This document shows positions 11,643 to 20,700 of a DNA stretch of 64,000 nucleotides, one piece after another. Both the position numbers and the translations under genes were made by a program. A model generated the notes under the pieces. That model was given only the letters and a program-made list of their open reading frames with translations. It was not told the origin of the DNA and did no database searches. Every line of letters starts with the position of its first letter. The first letter of the stretch is position 1. The stretch lies in contig AP025283.1 of assembly GCA_024347235.1 (NCBI GenBank), positions 806,001 to 870,000 on the forward strand, written 5' to 3'. The DNA comes from Aliamphritea spongicola (lineage in GTDB: Bacteria; Pseudomonadota; Gammaproteobacteria; Pseudomonadales; Balneatricaceae).

Positions 11643-13026
11643 ATGGATTTTCTGCCAATCTTTTATAATCTTCAGCAACAACGCTGCCTGTTGGTCGGCG
11701 GCGGTGATGTCGCGCTGCGTAAAGCCAGTCTTCTGGTCAGTGCAGGCGCCAAACTCTGTGTCGTGGCACCCCAATTGTGTCGGATCTGGACGCTCTGATT
11801 CAGGAGCATGACGGTGAGTACTATCCGACCGACTACACTGCCGCCCATCTGGAAGGGGTCGTACTGGTTATCTCGGCCATTGAAGATCAGGCTGTGGATG
11901 AGCAGGTTTCTGCGGATGCCAAACAGCAGGGCCTGCCGGTGAATGTTGTGGATAAGCCTTCCCTGAGTAACTTTATTATTCCTGCGGTTATCGACCGTTC
12001 ACCCATTGTGATGGCGGTATCCAGTGGCGGGCAGTCCCCGGTTCTGGCCCGCTTGCTACGGGGAAACTGGAGTCGATGATTCCTGCCAGCTACGGGCGTT
12101 TGGGGCAGTTGGCCGGCCGTTTCCGCGAGCAGGTGAAAGCCCGTTTTGAAACCCTGAATCAGCGCCGGGTATTCTGGGAATCCGTGCTGCAGGGGCCGGT
12201 GGCTGAAATGATATTTGCCGGCAAGGACCGTAAAGCCGAGCAATTGCTGGAACAGGCGCTGGAAGAAGGCAGTACCGGCCATTCAGACGGTGAAGTCTAT
12301 CTGGTGGGTGGCGGCCCGGGTGACCCTGATCTGTTGACGTTCAAAGCCCTGCGGCTGATGCAGCAGGCGGATGTGGTTGTGTATGACCGTCTGGTGTCCC
12401 GCCGGGTGCTGGATCTGTGCCGCCGGGATGCTGACCGGGTGTTTGTGGGGAAAGCCTGCAATCAGCACGTTATCTCCCAGGAGGAAATTAATGCCTTACT
12501 GGTGAGGCTGGCGAAAGAAGGCAAACGGGTACTGAGGCTTAAAGGTGGTGATCCGTTTATTTTTGGCCGGGGTGGCGAAGAAATCGGTGAGCTGATGGCG
12601 GAAGATATTCCCTTTCAGGTGGTGCCAGGTATTACTTCGGCGTCCGGGTGTGCCGCCTATGCCGGCATTCCGCTGACTCATCAGAATTATGCCCAGTCCG
12701 TCCGTTTCGTGACCGGGCATATGAAAGATGGCCAATGCGACTTACCGTGGCCAGAGCTGGTGCAGGAACATCAGACGCTGGTGATCTATATGGGGCTGCT
12801 GAGTCTGACGCAGATCTGTGAACAACTGATGCGCCACGGTATGTCCCCGCGTATGCCGATTGCACTGGTGGAAAACGGTACCTTACCTGAGCAGCGTATT
12901 CTTACCGGCACGCTTGCGGATATTGCTGATCAGGCAGCGGTGACAGACTTCCAGCCGCCGGCATTGATTATCATTGGCAAAGTGGTTGCTCTGCGTGACC
13001 GGCTGGACTGGTACAGCCAGAGTTGA
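11643..13026 (+). CDS. cysG: Trifunctional sirohaem synthase CysG (two frameshifts)
   Basis: Makes sirohaem from uroporphyrinogen III. The N-terminal precorrin-2 dehydrogenase/ferrochelatase domain has the nucleotide-binding motif [13 protein letters not shown]; the C-terminal SUMT methyltransferase domain has [26 protein letters not shown] and [13 protein letters not shown]. Frames change near 11769-11773 and at A 12064-12066; one base at each restores a 461-residue protein, the usual CysG length. It lies between the nor genes and nirE behind an FNR box. Sirohaem is the precursor that NirDL, NirG and NirH decarboxylate on the way to haem d1, so this CysG probably supplies nitrite reductase cofactor. 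Confidence 0.95.
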
Positions 13027-13143
13027 TCCACGCCTTTCCTGTTATTTTTCTGTTGTTTTATTTTCGCCTTCCGGCTTGTTACATATTGTTTTATAAGCAG
13101 TTTTTCGACATGCCGGAAGCGCTTTCAGCTAATTTCTAATCTT

Positions 13144-13157
13144 TTGATTTTTATCAA
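13144..13157 (+). promoter_or_regulatory. FNR/Dnr box before nirE
   Basis: Perfect site TTGAT-TTTT-ATCAA, 67 bases before nirE. A TACACT element about 23 bases downstream is placed right for the -10 of a class II FNR promoter. It would drive the whole nirE-to-nirN operon. Confidence 0.87.
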
Positions 13158-13223
13158 TGTGGCTGGCAGACCTGCTGCGTACACTGGATTTGTCTTTCCA
13201 ATCACAGTCAGAAGGAATGTGAT

Positions 13224-14069
13224 ATGAGCTTGCCTGAAACTGATAATTCTCCGTCTGCTAAGGGGAATAAAGCACGCAACTTTAAGAGCAATGCCTGTGT
13301 ATATCTGGTGGGTGCCGGTCCCGGCGATCCTGATTTGCTGACTGTGAAAGCACAGCGTCTGATTCGCGAAGCTGATGCGGTGGTATATGACCGTCTGGTC
13401 TCTGAAGAAATTATCGCTCAGATTCCGGCGGGCGTGGCCCGGATCTACGTGGGTAAGGCCACAGGCCGCCATTCCCTGCCGCAGGATGAAATTAATCAGC
13501 TGCTGGTCAAGCTGGCAAAAGGGTATCGCCATATTGTGCGTCTGAAAGGTGGTGACCCGTTCATTTTTGGCCGCGGCAGTGAAGAAGCGGCGGTGCTGAC
13601 ACAGAACAATGTGCGTTTTGAAATTGTGCCTGGCATTACCTCAGCGATGGCCTGCGCGGCGTATGCCGGCATTCCGTTAACTCACCGTGGGGTTGCTGAC
13701 GGCGTCCATATCGTTACCGGCCACCGTCAGAATGATCAGGGCCTTGAACTGGATCTTGGCGCATTCAGCGACAGCCGTTGCACCCTGGCGGTGTACATGG
13801 GGCTGGCGAATCTGACGCCAATTGTGAATGCGGTTCTGGCAGCCGGCCGTTCTGCATCCACACCGGTAGCCGTTATCGAAAAGGGTACTACGCCGCAGCA
13901 ACGCAGGCTTGTGACTGATCTTGCACATCTGGTTGCCGATACTGCCGATGCGGGCATTAAGCCGCCGGCCATGGTCGTGATCGGGGATGTGGTTAATCTG
14001 GCTGCAACACTGGACTGGTTTGAGCCGGCCAGTGAACCGATAGAACAGCAGTCCATGAGTCAGATGTAA
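13224..14069 (+). CDS. nirE: Uroporphyrinogen-III C-methyltransferase NirE
   Basis: SAM-dependent methyltransferase making precorrin-2, the first committed step toward sirohaem and haem d1. Motifs seen are [18 protein letters not shown] near residue 28, [42 protein letters not shown] and a C-terminal VVIGDVV. It has 281 residues, one domain and no frameshift. It heads the d1 operon right after an FNR box. It duplicates the methyltransferase half of the neighbouring CysG, a common arrangement in denitrifiers. Confidence 0.95.
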   Translation: MSLPETDNSPSAKGNKARNFKSNACVYLVGAGPGDPDLLTVKAQRLIREADAVVYDRLVSEEIIAQIPAGVARIYVGKATGRHSLPQDEINQLLVKLAKGYRHIVRLKGGDPFIFGRGSEEAAVLTQNNVRFEIVPGITSAMACAAYAGIPLTHRGVADGVHIVTGHRQNDQGLELDLGAFSDSRCTLAVYMGLANLTPIVNAVLAAGRSASTPVAVIEKGTTPQQRRLVTDLAHLVADTADAGIKPPAMVVIGDVVNLAATLDWFEPASEPIEQQSMSQM

Positions 14070-14101
14070 TTTACCCGCTGTAAAAGGGAGATGTGAAGAA
14101 T

Positions 14102-14446
14102 ATGAAGTATTTAGCTGTTCTGACTATCTGCTTTTCAACTCTGAGCCTGGCGCAGGCCGGTTCGCTCGCTGACAGTGATCAGTCTGCCGTACTTTCCTCA
14201 GAGCGGCAGGCAGAACTGTCCCACTTACTCAGACATGACTGTGGTTCCTGCCACGGTATGACCCTTAAAGGAGGGCTGGGGCCGGCATTAACCCCGGATG
14301 TCCTGAGTAACAAACCTGAAGAATATCTTTTTCATGTCATCAGCTATGGCCTTCAGGGAACGCCGATGCCTCCCTGGCAGGGCATTCTCAGTGATGATGA
14401 TATCCGCTGGCTGGTAGACGCACTTAAGGAAGGTGTTGATTCATGA
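14102..14446 (+). CDS. nirC: Periplasmic monohaem cytochrome c, NirC (c55X) type
   Basis: A 114-residue exported cytochrome: signal peptide ending AQAG, haem site CGSCH, and a distal Met in TPMPPW. This is the NirC/cytochrome c55X type, which in other denitrifiers gives electrons to cd1 nitrite reductase or to NirF/NirN during d1 maturation. I chose ATG 14102, about 11 bases after GGGAG; a GTG at 14093 is in frame but too close to that site. It overlaps nirF by ATGA. Confidence 0.9.
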   Translation: MKYLAVLTICFSTLSLAQAGSLADSDQSAVLSSERQAELSHLLRHDCGSCHGMTLKGGLGPALTPDVLSNKPEEYLFHVISYGLQGTPMPPWQGILSDDDIRWLVDALKEGVDS

Positions 14447-15637
14447 ATATTAAGAACTGGCGCCGGCATGCACTCAGCTGCTGTGTGGTACCGCTGTTAA
14501 TCAGTATTGCTTCTGTCAGCCAGGCTGCCGCTGTCCGCGGCACCGGGGATCTGGGCGTAATTATTGAACGTGCCACCGGCAGTGTGCAGGTGGTTGAACA
14601 TACCGGTGGCTCTCAGCTTTATCATGTTGAAGGGCTGGGAGATTTATCCCATGCCTCCATTGTTTTTCCGTGATGAGCGCTTCGCCTATGTATTCGGCCG
14701 GGATGGCGGCTTAACCAAGGTGGATATCCTCAGCGGTGAGATTGATAAGCGGGTGATACAGGGCGGTAACAGCATTGGTGGCGCGATCTCTGAAGACGGC
14801 ACACTGGTAGCGGTTTCAAACTATGAACCCGGCGGTGTGAAAATTTTCAATGCCCAGACTCTGGAACTGGTGGCTGATATACCCGCGGTTGGCGCCAACG
14901 GTATGCAGTCCAAAGTGGTCGGGCTGGTGGATGCGCCGGATAACCGCTTTGTCTTCAGCCTCTATGAATCCGATGAAATCTGGATTGCCGATGTGTCTGA
15001 CCCGGCAGCACCTCAAATCACCAAGTTTACTGATATTGGCCGTGGGCCCTACGACGCACTGATCACGCCGGACGGTCGCCATTACATCGCCGGTCTGTTT
15101 GGTGAAGATGGTATGGCGCTGGTGGATCTGTGGTATCCGGAAAAAGGCGTCCGGAGAATTCTGGATAACTATGGCCGCGGTGAAGAGAAACTGCCGGTGT
15201 ATAAGATGCCGCATCTTGAAGGCTGGGCGATTGCCGGGGACTTTGCCTTTGTTCCGGCTGTAGGACATAACCAGGTGATCGTTGTTGACCGCAAAAGCTG
15301 GCAGCAGGTCGGCAAGATTCCGGTACACGGTCAGCCTATTTTTGTTATGGCACGGCCAGGCGGACGGCACATGTGGGTGAATTTTGCTTACCCCAATAAC
15401 GATACCCTGCAGGTGATTGATACCGAAAGTCAGGAAATCATCAAGACGCTGAAGCCGGGTAAAGCCGTATTACATATGGAGTTTACGCCGAAGGGCGACA
15501 AAGTCTGGGCGTCTGTCCGGGATGATGATCAGGTGCAGATTTACGACACCAAAAGTTTTGAAAAACTTGATCAGCTGCCGGTTGAAAAACCGTCCGGCAT
15601 CTTCTTTACCAACCGTGCACACACCATAGGGTTATGA
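14443..15637 (+). CDS. nirF: NirF, haem d1 biosynthesis protein (one frameshift)
   Basis: Periplasmic beta-propeller protein resembling the d1 domain of NirS; in the d1 pathway it acts as dihydro-haem-d1 dehydrogenase or carrier. A signal sequence ends SVSQAAA. The first frame stops after LSHASIVFP, and the second carries RDERFAYVFGRDGGLTKVD onward. Two missing bases at the TTTTTCC stretch 14663-14669 (giving VFSRDERF) restore a 398-residue protein. The motif GPYDALITPDGRHYIAGLFGEDG and the His in KPGKAVLHMEF are typical. It lies between nirC and nirDL. Confidence 0.93.
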
Positions 15638-15639
15638 TC

Positions 15640-16646
15640 ATGAGTAGCCTGGAACAACGATTACTGAATAACTATCAGCGTAACTTCCCACTGGTGCCTG
15701 AGCCTTATGAGCAGTTAGCCAGTGAGCTGGGCTCGGACAGCCAGACCGTCCGGGATTTGCTGGCGGAATTACTGATGCGGGGCAAGGTTAGCCGGGTCGG
15801 TCCGGTGTTTAAACCCCGTATGCTTGGCAGCAGCACGCTGGCGGCCATGAGTGTACCTCAGGAGATGCTGACCGAGGTGGCTACTCTGGTGAATGGTTAC
15901 CCGGAAGTGAACCATAACTATGAGCGTGAGCACCGGCTGAATCTGTGGTTTGTTGCTGTGGCGGCTGATCAGGAAAAGCTGGAACAGGTGCTCAGCGATA
16001 TTGAATCCCGCAGTGGCTATGAAGTGATGAGTCTGCCTCTGCTGAAGGAGTACCACATTGACCTGGGCTTCCGGATGGATGCCGGCGACAAACAAAGGTT
16101 ACCAGCAGTGCGGAACAGAATAATACCGACTGCAGCTTTGATCCGGCTCTGCACGGTTCACTGATCGCGGCAATACAGACCGGCCTGCCACTGACAGAGC
16201 GGCCTTACCTGACGGTGGGTGAACAGCTTGGGCTGTCAGAAGAAACAGTGATTGAAACACTTTCACAAATGCAGTCTGCGGGCATCATTCGCCGTCTTGG
16301 TGTCATTGTCCGCCATCATGAACTGGGCTACCGGGCCAATGCCATGCTGGTGTGGGACGTACCGGATGATCAGGTGGATACGCTGGGGCAGCAACTGAGT
16401 GCAGAGCAGAAGGTAACCCTTTGCTATCAGCGTCCGAGAATCAAGCCCCGCTGGCCGTACAACCTGTTCAGCATGATTCACGGTAAAAGCCGTGATGAAG
16501 TAATGGCTTACGTAGATGATTTGGTGGATAAGCTGGCACTGAAAGATACCCCTTACGAAGTGCTGTTTTCATTGCAGCGGTTTAAACAGTGCGGCGCGAA
16601 ATACATCGTTCAGGAAAATGCACATCAACAGGCGGTATTGCGATGA
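15640..16646 (+). CDS. nirD: NirDL fusion, sirohaem decarboxylase subunit (one frameshift)
   Basis: AsnC/Lrp-like proteins NirD, NirL, NirG and NirH together decarboxylate sirohaem to didecarboxysirohaem. Here the NirD part (SLEQRLLNNYQRNFPL, GPVFKPRMLG, NHNYEREHRLNLWFV) and the NirL part (TGLPLTERPYLTVGEQLGL, IIRRLGVIVRHHELGYRANAMLVW) appear as two frames. One extra A at 16094-16096 joins them into one 335-residue protein, with no stop or start between. I therefore call a NirDL fusion, as known in several denitrifiers. The His in NHNYEREH is among the conserved catalytic-region residues. It overlaps nirG by ATGA. Confidence 0.9.
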
Positions 16647-17121
16647 ACGATCTGAATACAGTCGCTCCGGCTGATGCGCTGGATGCTCTGGACAAGCGCA
16701 TTATCAATACGCTGCAACGCAGTTTTCCGGTGTGTGATCATCCCTTTGCGGTGGTGGCTGAAGAACTCGGTACAACAGAAAGTGAGCTGATCAGCCGGTT
16801 ACAGCGGTTGCGTGAAGGTAAAATCCTGAGCCGTTTTGGCCCCTCTATAACGCTGACCGTTTTGACGGTGCGGTCAGTCTGTGTGCCATTGCGGTGCCTC
16901 AGGAACGCTTCGATGAAGTGGCTGAACAGGTTAATGCCTTTCCTCAGGTGGCACACAATTATGAACGGGATCATGAACTGAATATGTGGTTTGTGGCCGC
17001 GACAGAGAGCTGGCAGGAGCTGGAAGACACGCTGGCTGCCATTGAAGCTAAAACCGGTCTGACCGTCCGGAATATGCCGAAATTACACGAGTTTTATGTG
17101 GGGCTGTATTTTGAAATCTGA
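16643..17121 (+). CDS. nirG: NirG, sirohaem decarboxylase subunit (one frameshift)
   Basis: Lrp-like subunit of the sirohaem decarboxylase. The helix-turn-helix-like N-terminus (IINTLQRSFPVCDHPFAVVAEELG) leads to SRFGP, where the frame breaks at the C run 16840-16843. One added C gives GPLYNADRFDGAVSLCAIAVPQERF and then AHNYERDHELNMWFV and LPKLHEFYVGL-like endings. Repaired length is 159 residues. NirG versus NirD is assigned by order and by similarity to the NirD half. It overlaps the start region of nirH. Confidence 0.88.
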
Positions 17122-17599
17122 CGCAGAATTACAGGTGCTGGACCGGGACATTATTCTCAAAACCCAGGCCGGATTGCCCCTGATCGCCGAGCCGTATCAG
17201 CAGATCGCTGCTGAACTGGATATTGATGTCGAACTGCTGATGCAGCGAATCAGAATTATGCAGGAAGATGGCCGGATCAGACGCATCGGTGCTGTGCCGA
17301 ATCATTACCGGCTGGGGTATACGGGCAACGGCATGTCTGTCTGGGATGTACCTGATGAAAAGGTACATGAGCTGGGCGAAATGATCGGTGCGCTGGACTA
17401 CGTCAGCCACTGTTACCACCGCCCGCGTTTTTGCCTGACTGGCCGTATAACCTGTTTGCTATGGTGCATGGCCGCAGCCGCGAAGAAGTCATTGAAAAGC
17501 ACAAAAATAGCGGATTTACTGGGAGAGCACTGCCGTAGCAGAGATGTTCTTTTCAGTAGCCGAATCTTAAAGAAAACCGGAATCCGCATTGGAGGCTGA
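17096..17599 (+). CDS. nirH: NirH, sirohaem decarboxylase subunit (two frameshifts)
   Basis: Lrp-like subunit similar to the NirL half of NirDL: TQAGLPLIAEPYQQIAAELDI, GRIRRIGAVPNHYRLGYTGNGMSVWDVPDE, then HCYHRPRF. The frame breaks at the T run 17428-17432 (one base) and the A run 17503-17507 (two bases). Repair gives FLPDWPYNLFAMVHGRSREEVIEKHKK and ends SRILKKTGIRIGG. The start is unsure: ATG 17096 lies inside nirG without a clear ribosome site, while TTG 17111 follows GTGGGGC. Length is about 163 to 168 residues. Confidence 0.87.
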   Translation: MWGCILKSDAELQVLDRDIILKTQAGLPLIAEPYQQIAAELDIDVELLMQRIRIMQEDGRIRRIGAVPNHYRLGYTGNGMSVWDVPDEKVHELGEMIGALDYVSHCYHRPRFCLTGRITCLLWCMAAAAKKSLKSTKIADLLGEHCRSRDVLFSSRILKKTGIRIGG

Positions 17600-17602
17600 A
17601 CC

Positions 17603-18814
17603 ATGTTTCGTATCTCTCAGTATATGCAGGAGCTTGTCAATCCAACACCTATAGGTCCTAAGCGTAACCCTCCGGGACCGGTGGTTATCTGGAATCTGGT
17701 GCGTCGCTGCAACCTTGCCTGTAAGCACTGTTATTCAATTTCTGCCGATGTTGATTTCCCCGGTGAGCTTTCCACCGCTCAGGTGGTTGATGTCATGAAG
17801 GACCTGCGCAGCTTTAAAGTGCCGGTGCTGATTCTGTCAGGCGGTGAACCGTTGTTACGGCCGGATATTCTGGATATCTCCCATCAGGCAAAAGCCATGG
17901 GTTTCTATGTGGCGCTGTCCACCAACGGCACGCTGATAGACGAATCTAATATCGAAGCACTGGCTGCGGTGGGATATGACTACCTGGGGATAAGTATTGA
18001 CGGTATACGGGAAACCCACGATGAGTTTCGCCAGAAACAGGGGGCGTTTGACGCCTCTTTCAAAGGGCTGCAGCTGTGCCGTGAAGCAGGTATTAAAGTG
18101 GGGATGCGTTTCTCCATCACCCAGGATAACTCCCATGAGCTGCCTTACCTGCTGGATGTAATGGACGAGGAAAAGGTCGATAAGTTTTACCTTTCCCATC
18201 TCAATTACGGTGGCCGGGGTAACCGTCACCGGGGACATGATGCGGTTCATCAGATTACCCGTGAAGCGCTGGACCTGCTGTTTGAACGTTGCTGGGAAGA
18301 TGTTCAGGCCGGCCGTCACCGGGAATTTGTAACCGGCAATAACGATGCTGACGGCGTGTACTTCCTGCACTGGGTGCAGCGGCATTTCCCGGACCGTTAC
18401 GAGCATATGCGGGCGAAACTGTCTCAGTGGGGCGGTAACTCATCCGGTGTGAATGTGGCGAATATTGATAACCTCGGCAATGTGCATCCCGATACCTTCT
18501 GGTGGAACTATAACCTGGGGAATGTGCTGGAACGGCCTTTCTCAGAAATCTGGCAGGATACCAGCGATCCGCTGATGGCCGGTTTCAAAGCCGAAGAACG
18601 CTGCCTGGGCGGACGCTGCGGTGTGTGTACCTATAAGGATGTCTGTGGCGGAAATACCCGTGTCCGGGCGTTCCAGACAACCGGTGATCCATGGTGGGAA
18701 GATCCTGCCTGCTATCTGGATGATCAGGAGCTGGGCATTAATCTGGCGGACTATGAAGCAGAAAAACCTATCAAAATGGATCTGAATGTGCGGAGGATTC
18801 GCTTTGCCAGCTAG
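17603..18814 (+). CDS. nirJ: NirJ radical SAM haem d1 biosynthesis protein
   Basis: Radical SAM enzyme that acts on didecarboxysirohaem, removing the two propionate side chains ahead of oxo-group formation in haem d1. The 4Fe-4S motif CNLACKHC has its cysteines at residues 36, 40 and 43. SGGEPLL follows, and the C-terminal SPASM-like cluster reads CLGGRCGVCTYKDVCGGN with a further Cys in PACYL. The 403 residues are normal, and the gene is intact although it contains a G5 and an A5 run. It starts four bases after nirH; nirN begins within its last codons. Confidence 0.96.
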   Translation: MFRISQYMQELVNPTPIGPKRNPPGPVVIWNLVRRCNLACKHCYSISADVDFPGELSTAQVVDVMKDLRSFKVPVLILSGGEPLLRPDILDISHQAKAMGFYVALSTNGTLIDESNIEALAAVGYDYLGISIDGIRETHDEFRQKQGAFDASFKGLQLCREAGIKVGMRFSITQDNSHELPYLLDVMDEEKVDKFYLSHLNYGGRGNRHRGHDAVHQITREALDLLFERCWEDVQAGRHREFVTGNNDADGVYFLHWVQRHFPDRYEHMRAKLSQWGGNSSGVNVANIDNLGNVHPDTFWWNYNLGNVLERPFSEIWQDTSDPLMAGFKAEERCLGGRCGVCTYKDVCGGNTRVRAFQTTGDPWWEDPACYLDDQELGINLADYEAEKPIKMDLNVRRIRFAS

Positions 18815-20299
18815 ACATCTTTCTGTATTGCTGCCGTTATTACTCAGCGGAGCGGTTGCTGCCGCTGAGCCTGATCCGGCACAGCTGTTCCAGCAACATT
18901 GTGCTGCCTGTCACGGTGCCGACCGGCTTGGTTTGATTGGCCCGGCACTGTTACCGGAAAATTTAAAGCGGGTAAGAAAAAGGCCGCGCTGAGCTCGGTG
19001 ACCAATGGTTTACCCGCCACGCAAATGCCGGCGTTCGGCAATGTACTGAGTGAAGCGGAAATTGCCAGTCTGGCGGATTATATCTACACCCCGCTGGCGG
19101 AAGTGCCACAGTGGACCGAACAGGCGATTAAAGACAGTCATGTGATCTACAAACCGGATCTGGTAACCGGGGATGCTACCACTGCCAAACCTGTGTATGA
19201 CGCGGATCCGCTGAACGTATTTCTGGTGGTGGAAGCGGGAGATCACCATGTTTCGGTACTGGATGGCGATACCTTCGAGCCTATTCACCGCTTTAAATCA
19301 CGCTATGCACTGCATGGCGGGCCGAAATATACCTCAGATGGCCGCTTTGTCTATTTTGCTTCCCGGGATGGCTGGGTAACCAAATATGACATGTATAACC
19401 TGGAAGTGGTCGCCGAAGTGCGTGCGGGTATTAATGCCCGCAATGTAGCCGTATCCGGGGATGATCGTTATGTACTGGTGGGTAATTACCTGCCGCATAC
19501 GCTGGTGGTACTGGATGCTACTGATCTGAGCTTTGTAAAGACCATTCCGGTGACGGATGAACAGGGCGAAAGCTCCCGGGTCAGTGCGGTGTATGCCGCT
19601 GCTCCCCGGCAGAGTTTTATCGCCGCCCTGAAAGACTTCCGCGAAGTCTGGGAAATCAGTTATGCGCCGGAAACACCGTTACAGGTGGCCCGCATTAAAA
19701 TGGATGATTATCTGGACGATTTTTCTTCGATCAGGAATATAACCACATCATGGGGGCTGCCCGAAACGCGAAGAATGGTCAGGTGATTGATCTTAACAGC
19801 CAGCAAAAAGCAGCGGATCTGGATCTGACCGGTATGCCCCATCTGGGCTCCGGTATTACCTGGCCGTATGGGGGACCACCGTACTGGCCACGCCAAATCT
19901 TAAGGAGCACACGGTTACCTTTATCGATACGCAAAACTGGAAAACCATCAAGAAGATCGACACCAAAGGGCCGGGCTTCTTCATGCGCAGCCATGAAAAT
20001 TCCCGTTATGCCTGGGTGGATGTTTTTGTTGGACCCGATAAAGACGTGATGCACGTGATCGATAAGGCAACACTGGAAATTGTTAAAACCCTGAAGCCTG
20101 AGCCGGGTAAAACGTCCGGGCATATCGAGTTCACCAAAGACGGCCGTTATGCATTGCTCAGTATCTGGGAGATGGATGGTGCGATTATTGTCTACGATGC
20201 TGAAACGCTGGAGGAAGTGAAACGCTTACCGATGAAAAACCCGTCGGTAAATACAATGTTCACAATAAAATAACCCGTTCCGCGGGCACCAGTCATTAG
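18804..20299 (+). CDS. nirN: NirN, c- and d1-type cytochrome in haem d1 maturation (four frameshifts)
   Basis: NirS-like periplasmic protein with a cytochrome c domain (CAACHG) and a d1-type propeller. NirN converts dihydro-d1 to d1 and hands it to NirS. Breaks lie at A 18977-18981, T 19720-19724, G 19870-19874 and G 20246-20247. One base at each gives exactly 499 residues, the usual NirN size, and changes the end to KYNVHNKITRSAGTSH, which is the family tail. I favour the TTG at 18804 as start: GGAGGA lies six bases upstream and a signal peptide (LLPLLLSGAVAAAE) follows. ATG 18786 is in frame but longer. It overlaps nirJ by 11 bases. Confidence 0.93.
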
Positions 20300-20308
20300 A
20301 AAAATTTG

Positions 20309-20364
20309 CGGATAAACTCAGTGCATTTACTGTAACTCAATGGTGAGTGCACTGCTTTTATCCG
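20309..20364 (+). terminator. Long imperfect inverted repeat after nirN
   Basis: The arms at 20309-20325 and 20348-20364 pair over 15 of 17 positions (CGGATAAA, two mismatches, CAGTGCA) around a 22-base loop. No clean T run follows, so it may end or protect the nirE-nirN transcript rather than act as a simple terminator. Confidence 0.5.
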
Positions 20365-20599
20365 TATTTATCACTTTAAAACAATGTGTTTAATTACACA
20401 GAGTTTCCCTGCCAGATTTCAGGCTGGCGTCTTTGTTGTCCTCATAACTTGTTGATATGTATTGGTAATGTCTTTTGTTGGTAATTGTTTCAGAACCGAA
20501 GCAGTATTTTGAAATAATAAAAACTAATAGCAGAGTTTTTATTAAATAAAAAGACAGGGTTCCATTTAAATAGCAAAAAAATGATAAAAGTTTTTAAAC

Positions 20600-20613
20600 T
20601 TGACCATTGTCAG
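20600..20613 (+). promoter_or_regulatory. Probable FNR/Dnr box before nirS
   Basis: TTGAC-CATT-GTCAG differs from the Dnr-type palindrome TTGAC-N4-GTCAA by one base. It sits 94 bases before nirS with a plausible -10 (TAATAG) at the class II distance. Confidence 0.65.
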
Positions 20614-20700
20614 TTTTTGTTGCCGGTTTGATTAATAGTGCATCCAGTAGAAGTTATTTAGCCAAACGAAAAACGTAAATAACCGCTGGAGAGCTGTTCG

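Larger units (their letters stand above)
20300..20700. other. nirN-nirS intergenic region
   Basis: Four hundred AT-rich bases with no open frame that resembles a gene. It holds a long imperfect hairpin after nirN (20309-20364), a probable Dnr box (20600-20613) and a TAATAG element about 27 bases after the centre of that box, fit for a -10. The nirS ribosome site lies at its end (GGAGAG). Otherwise I see nothing. Confidence 0.6.
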
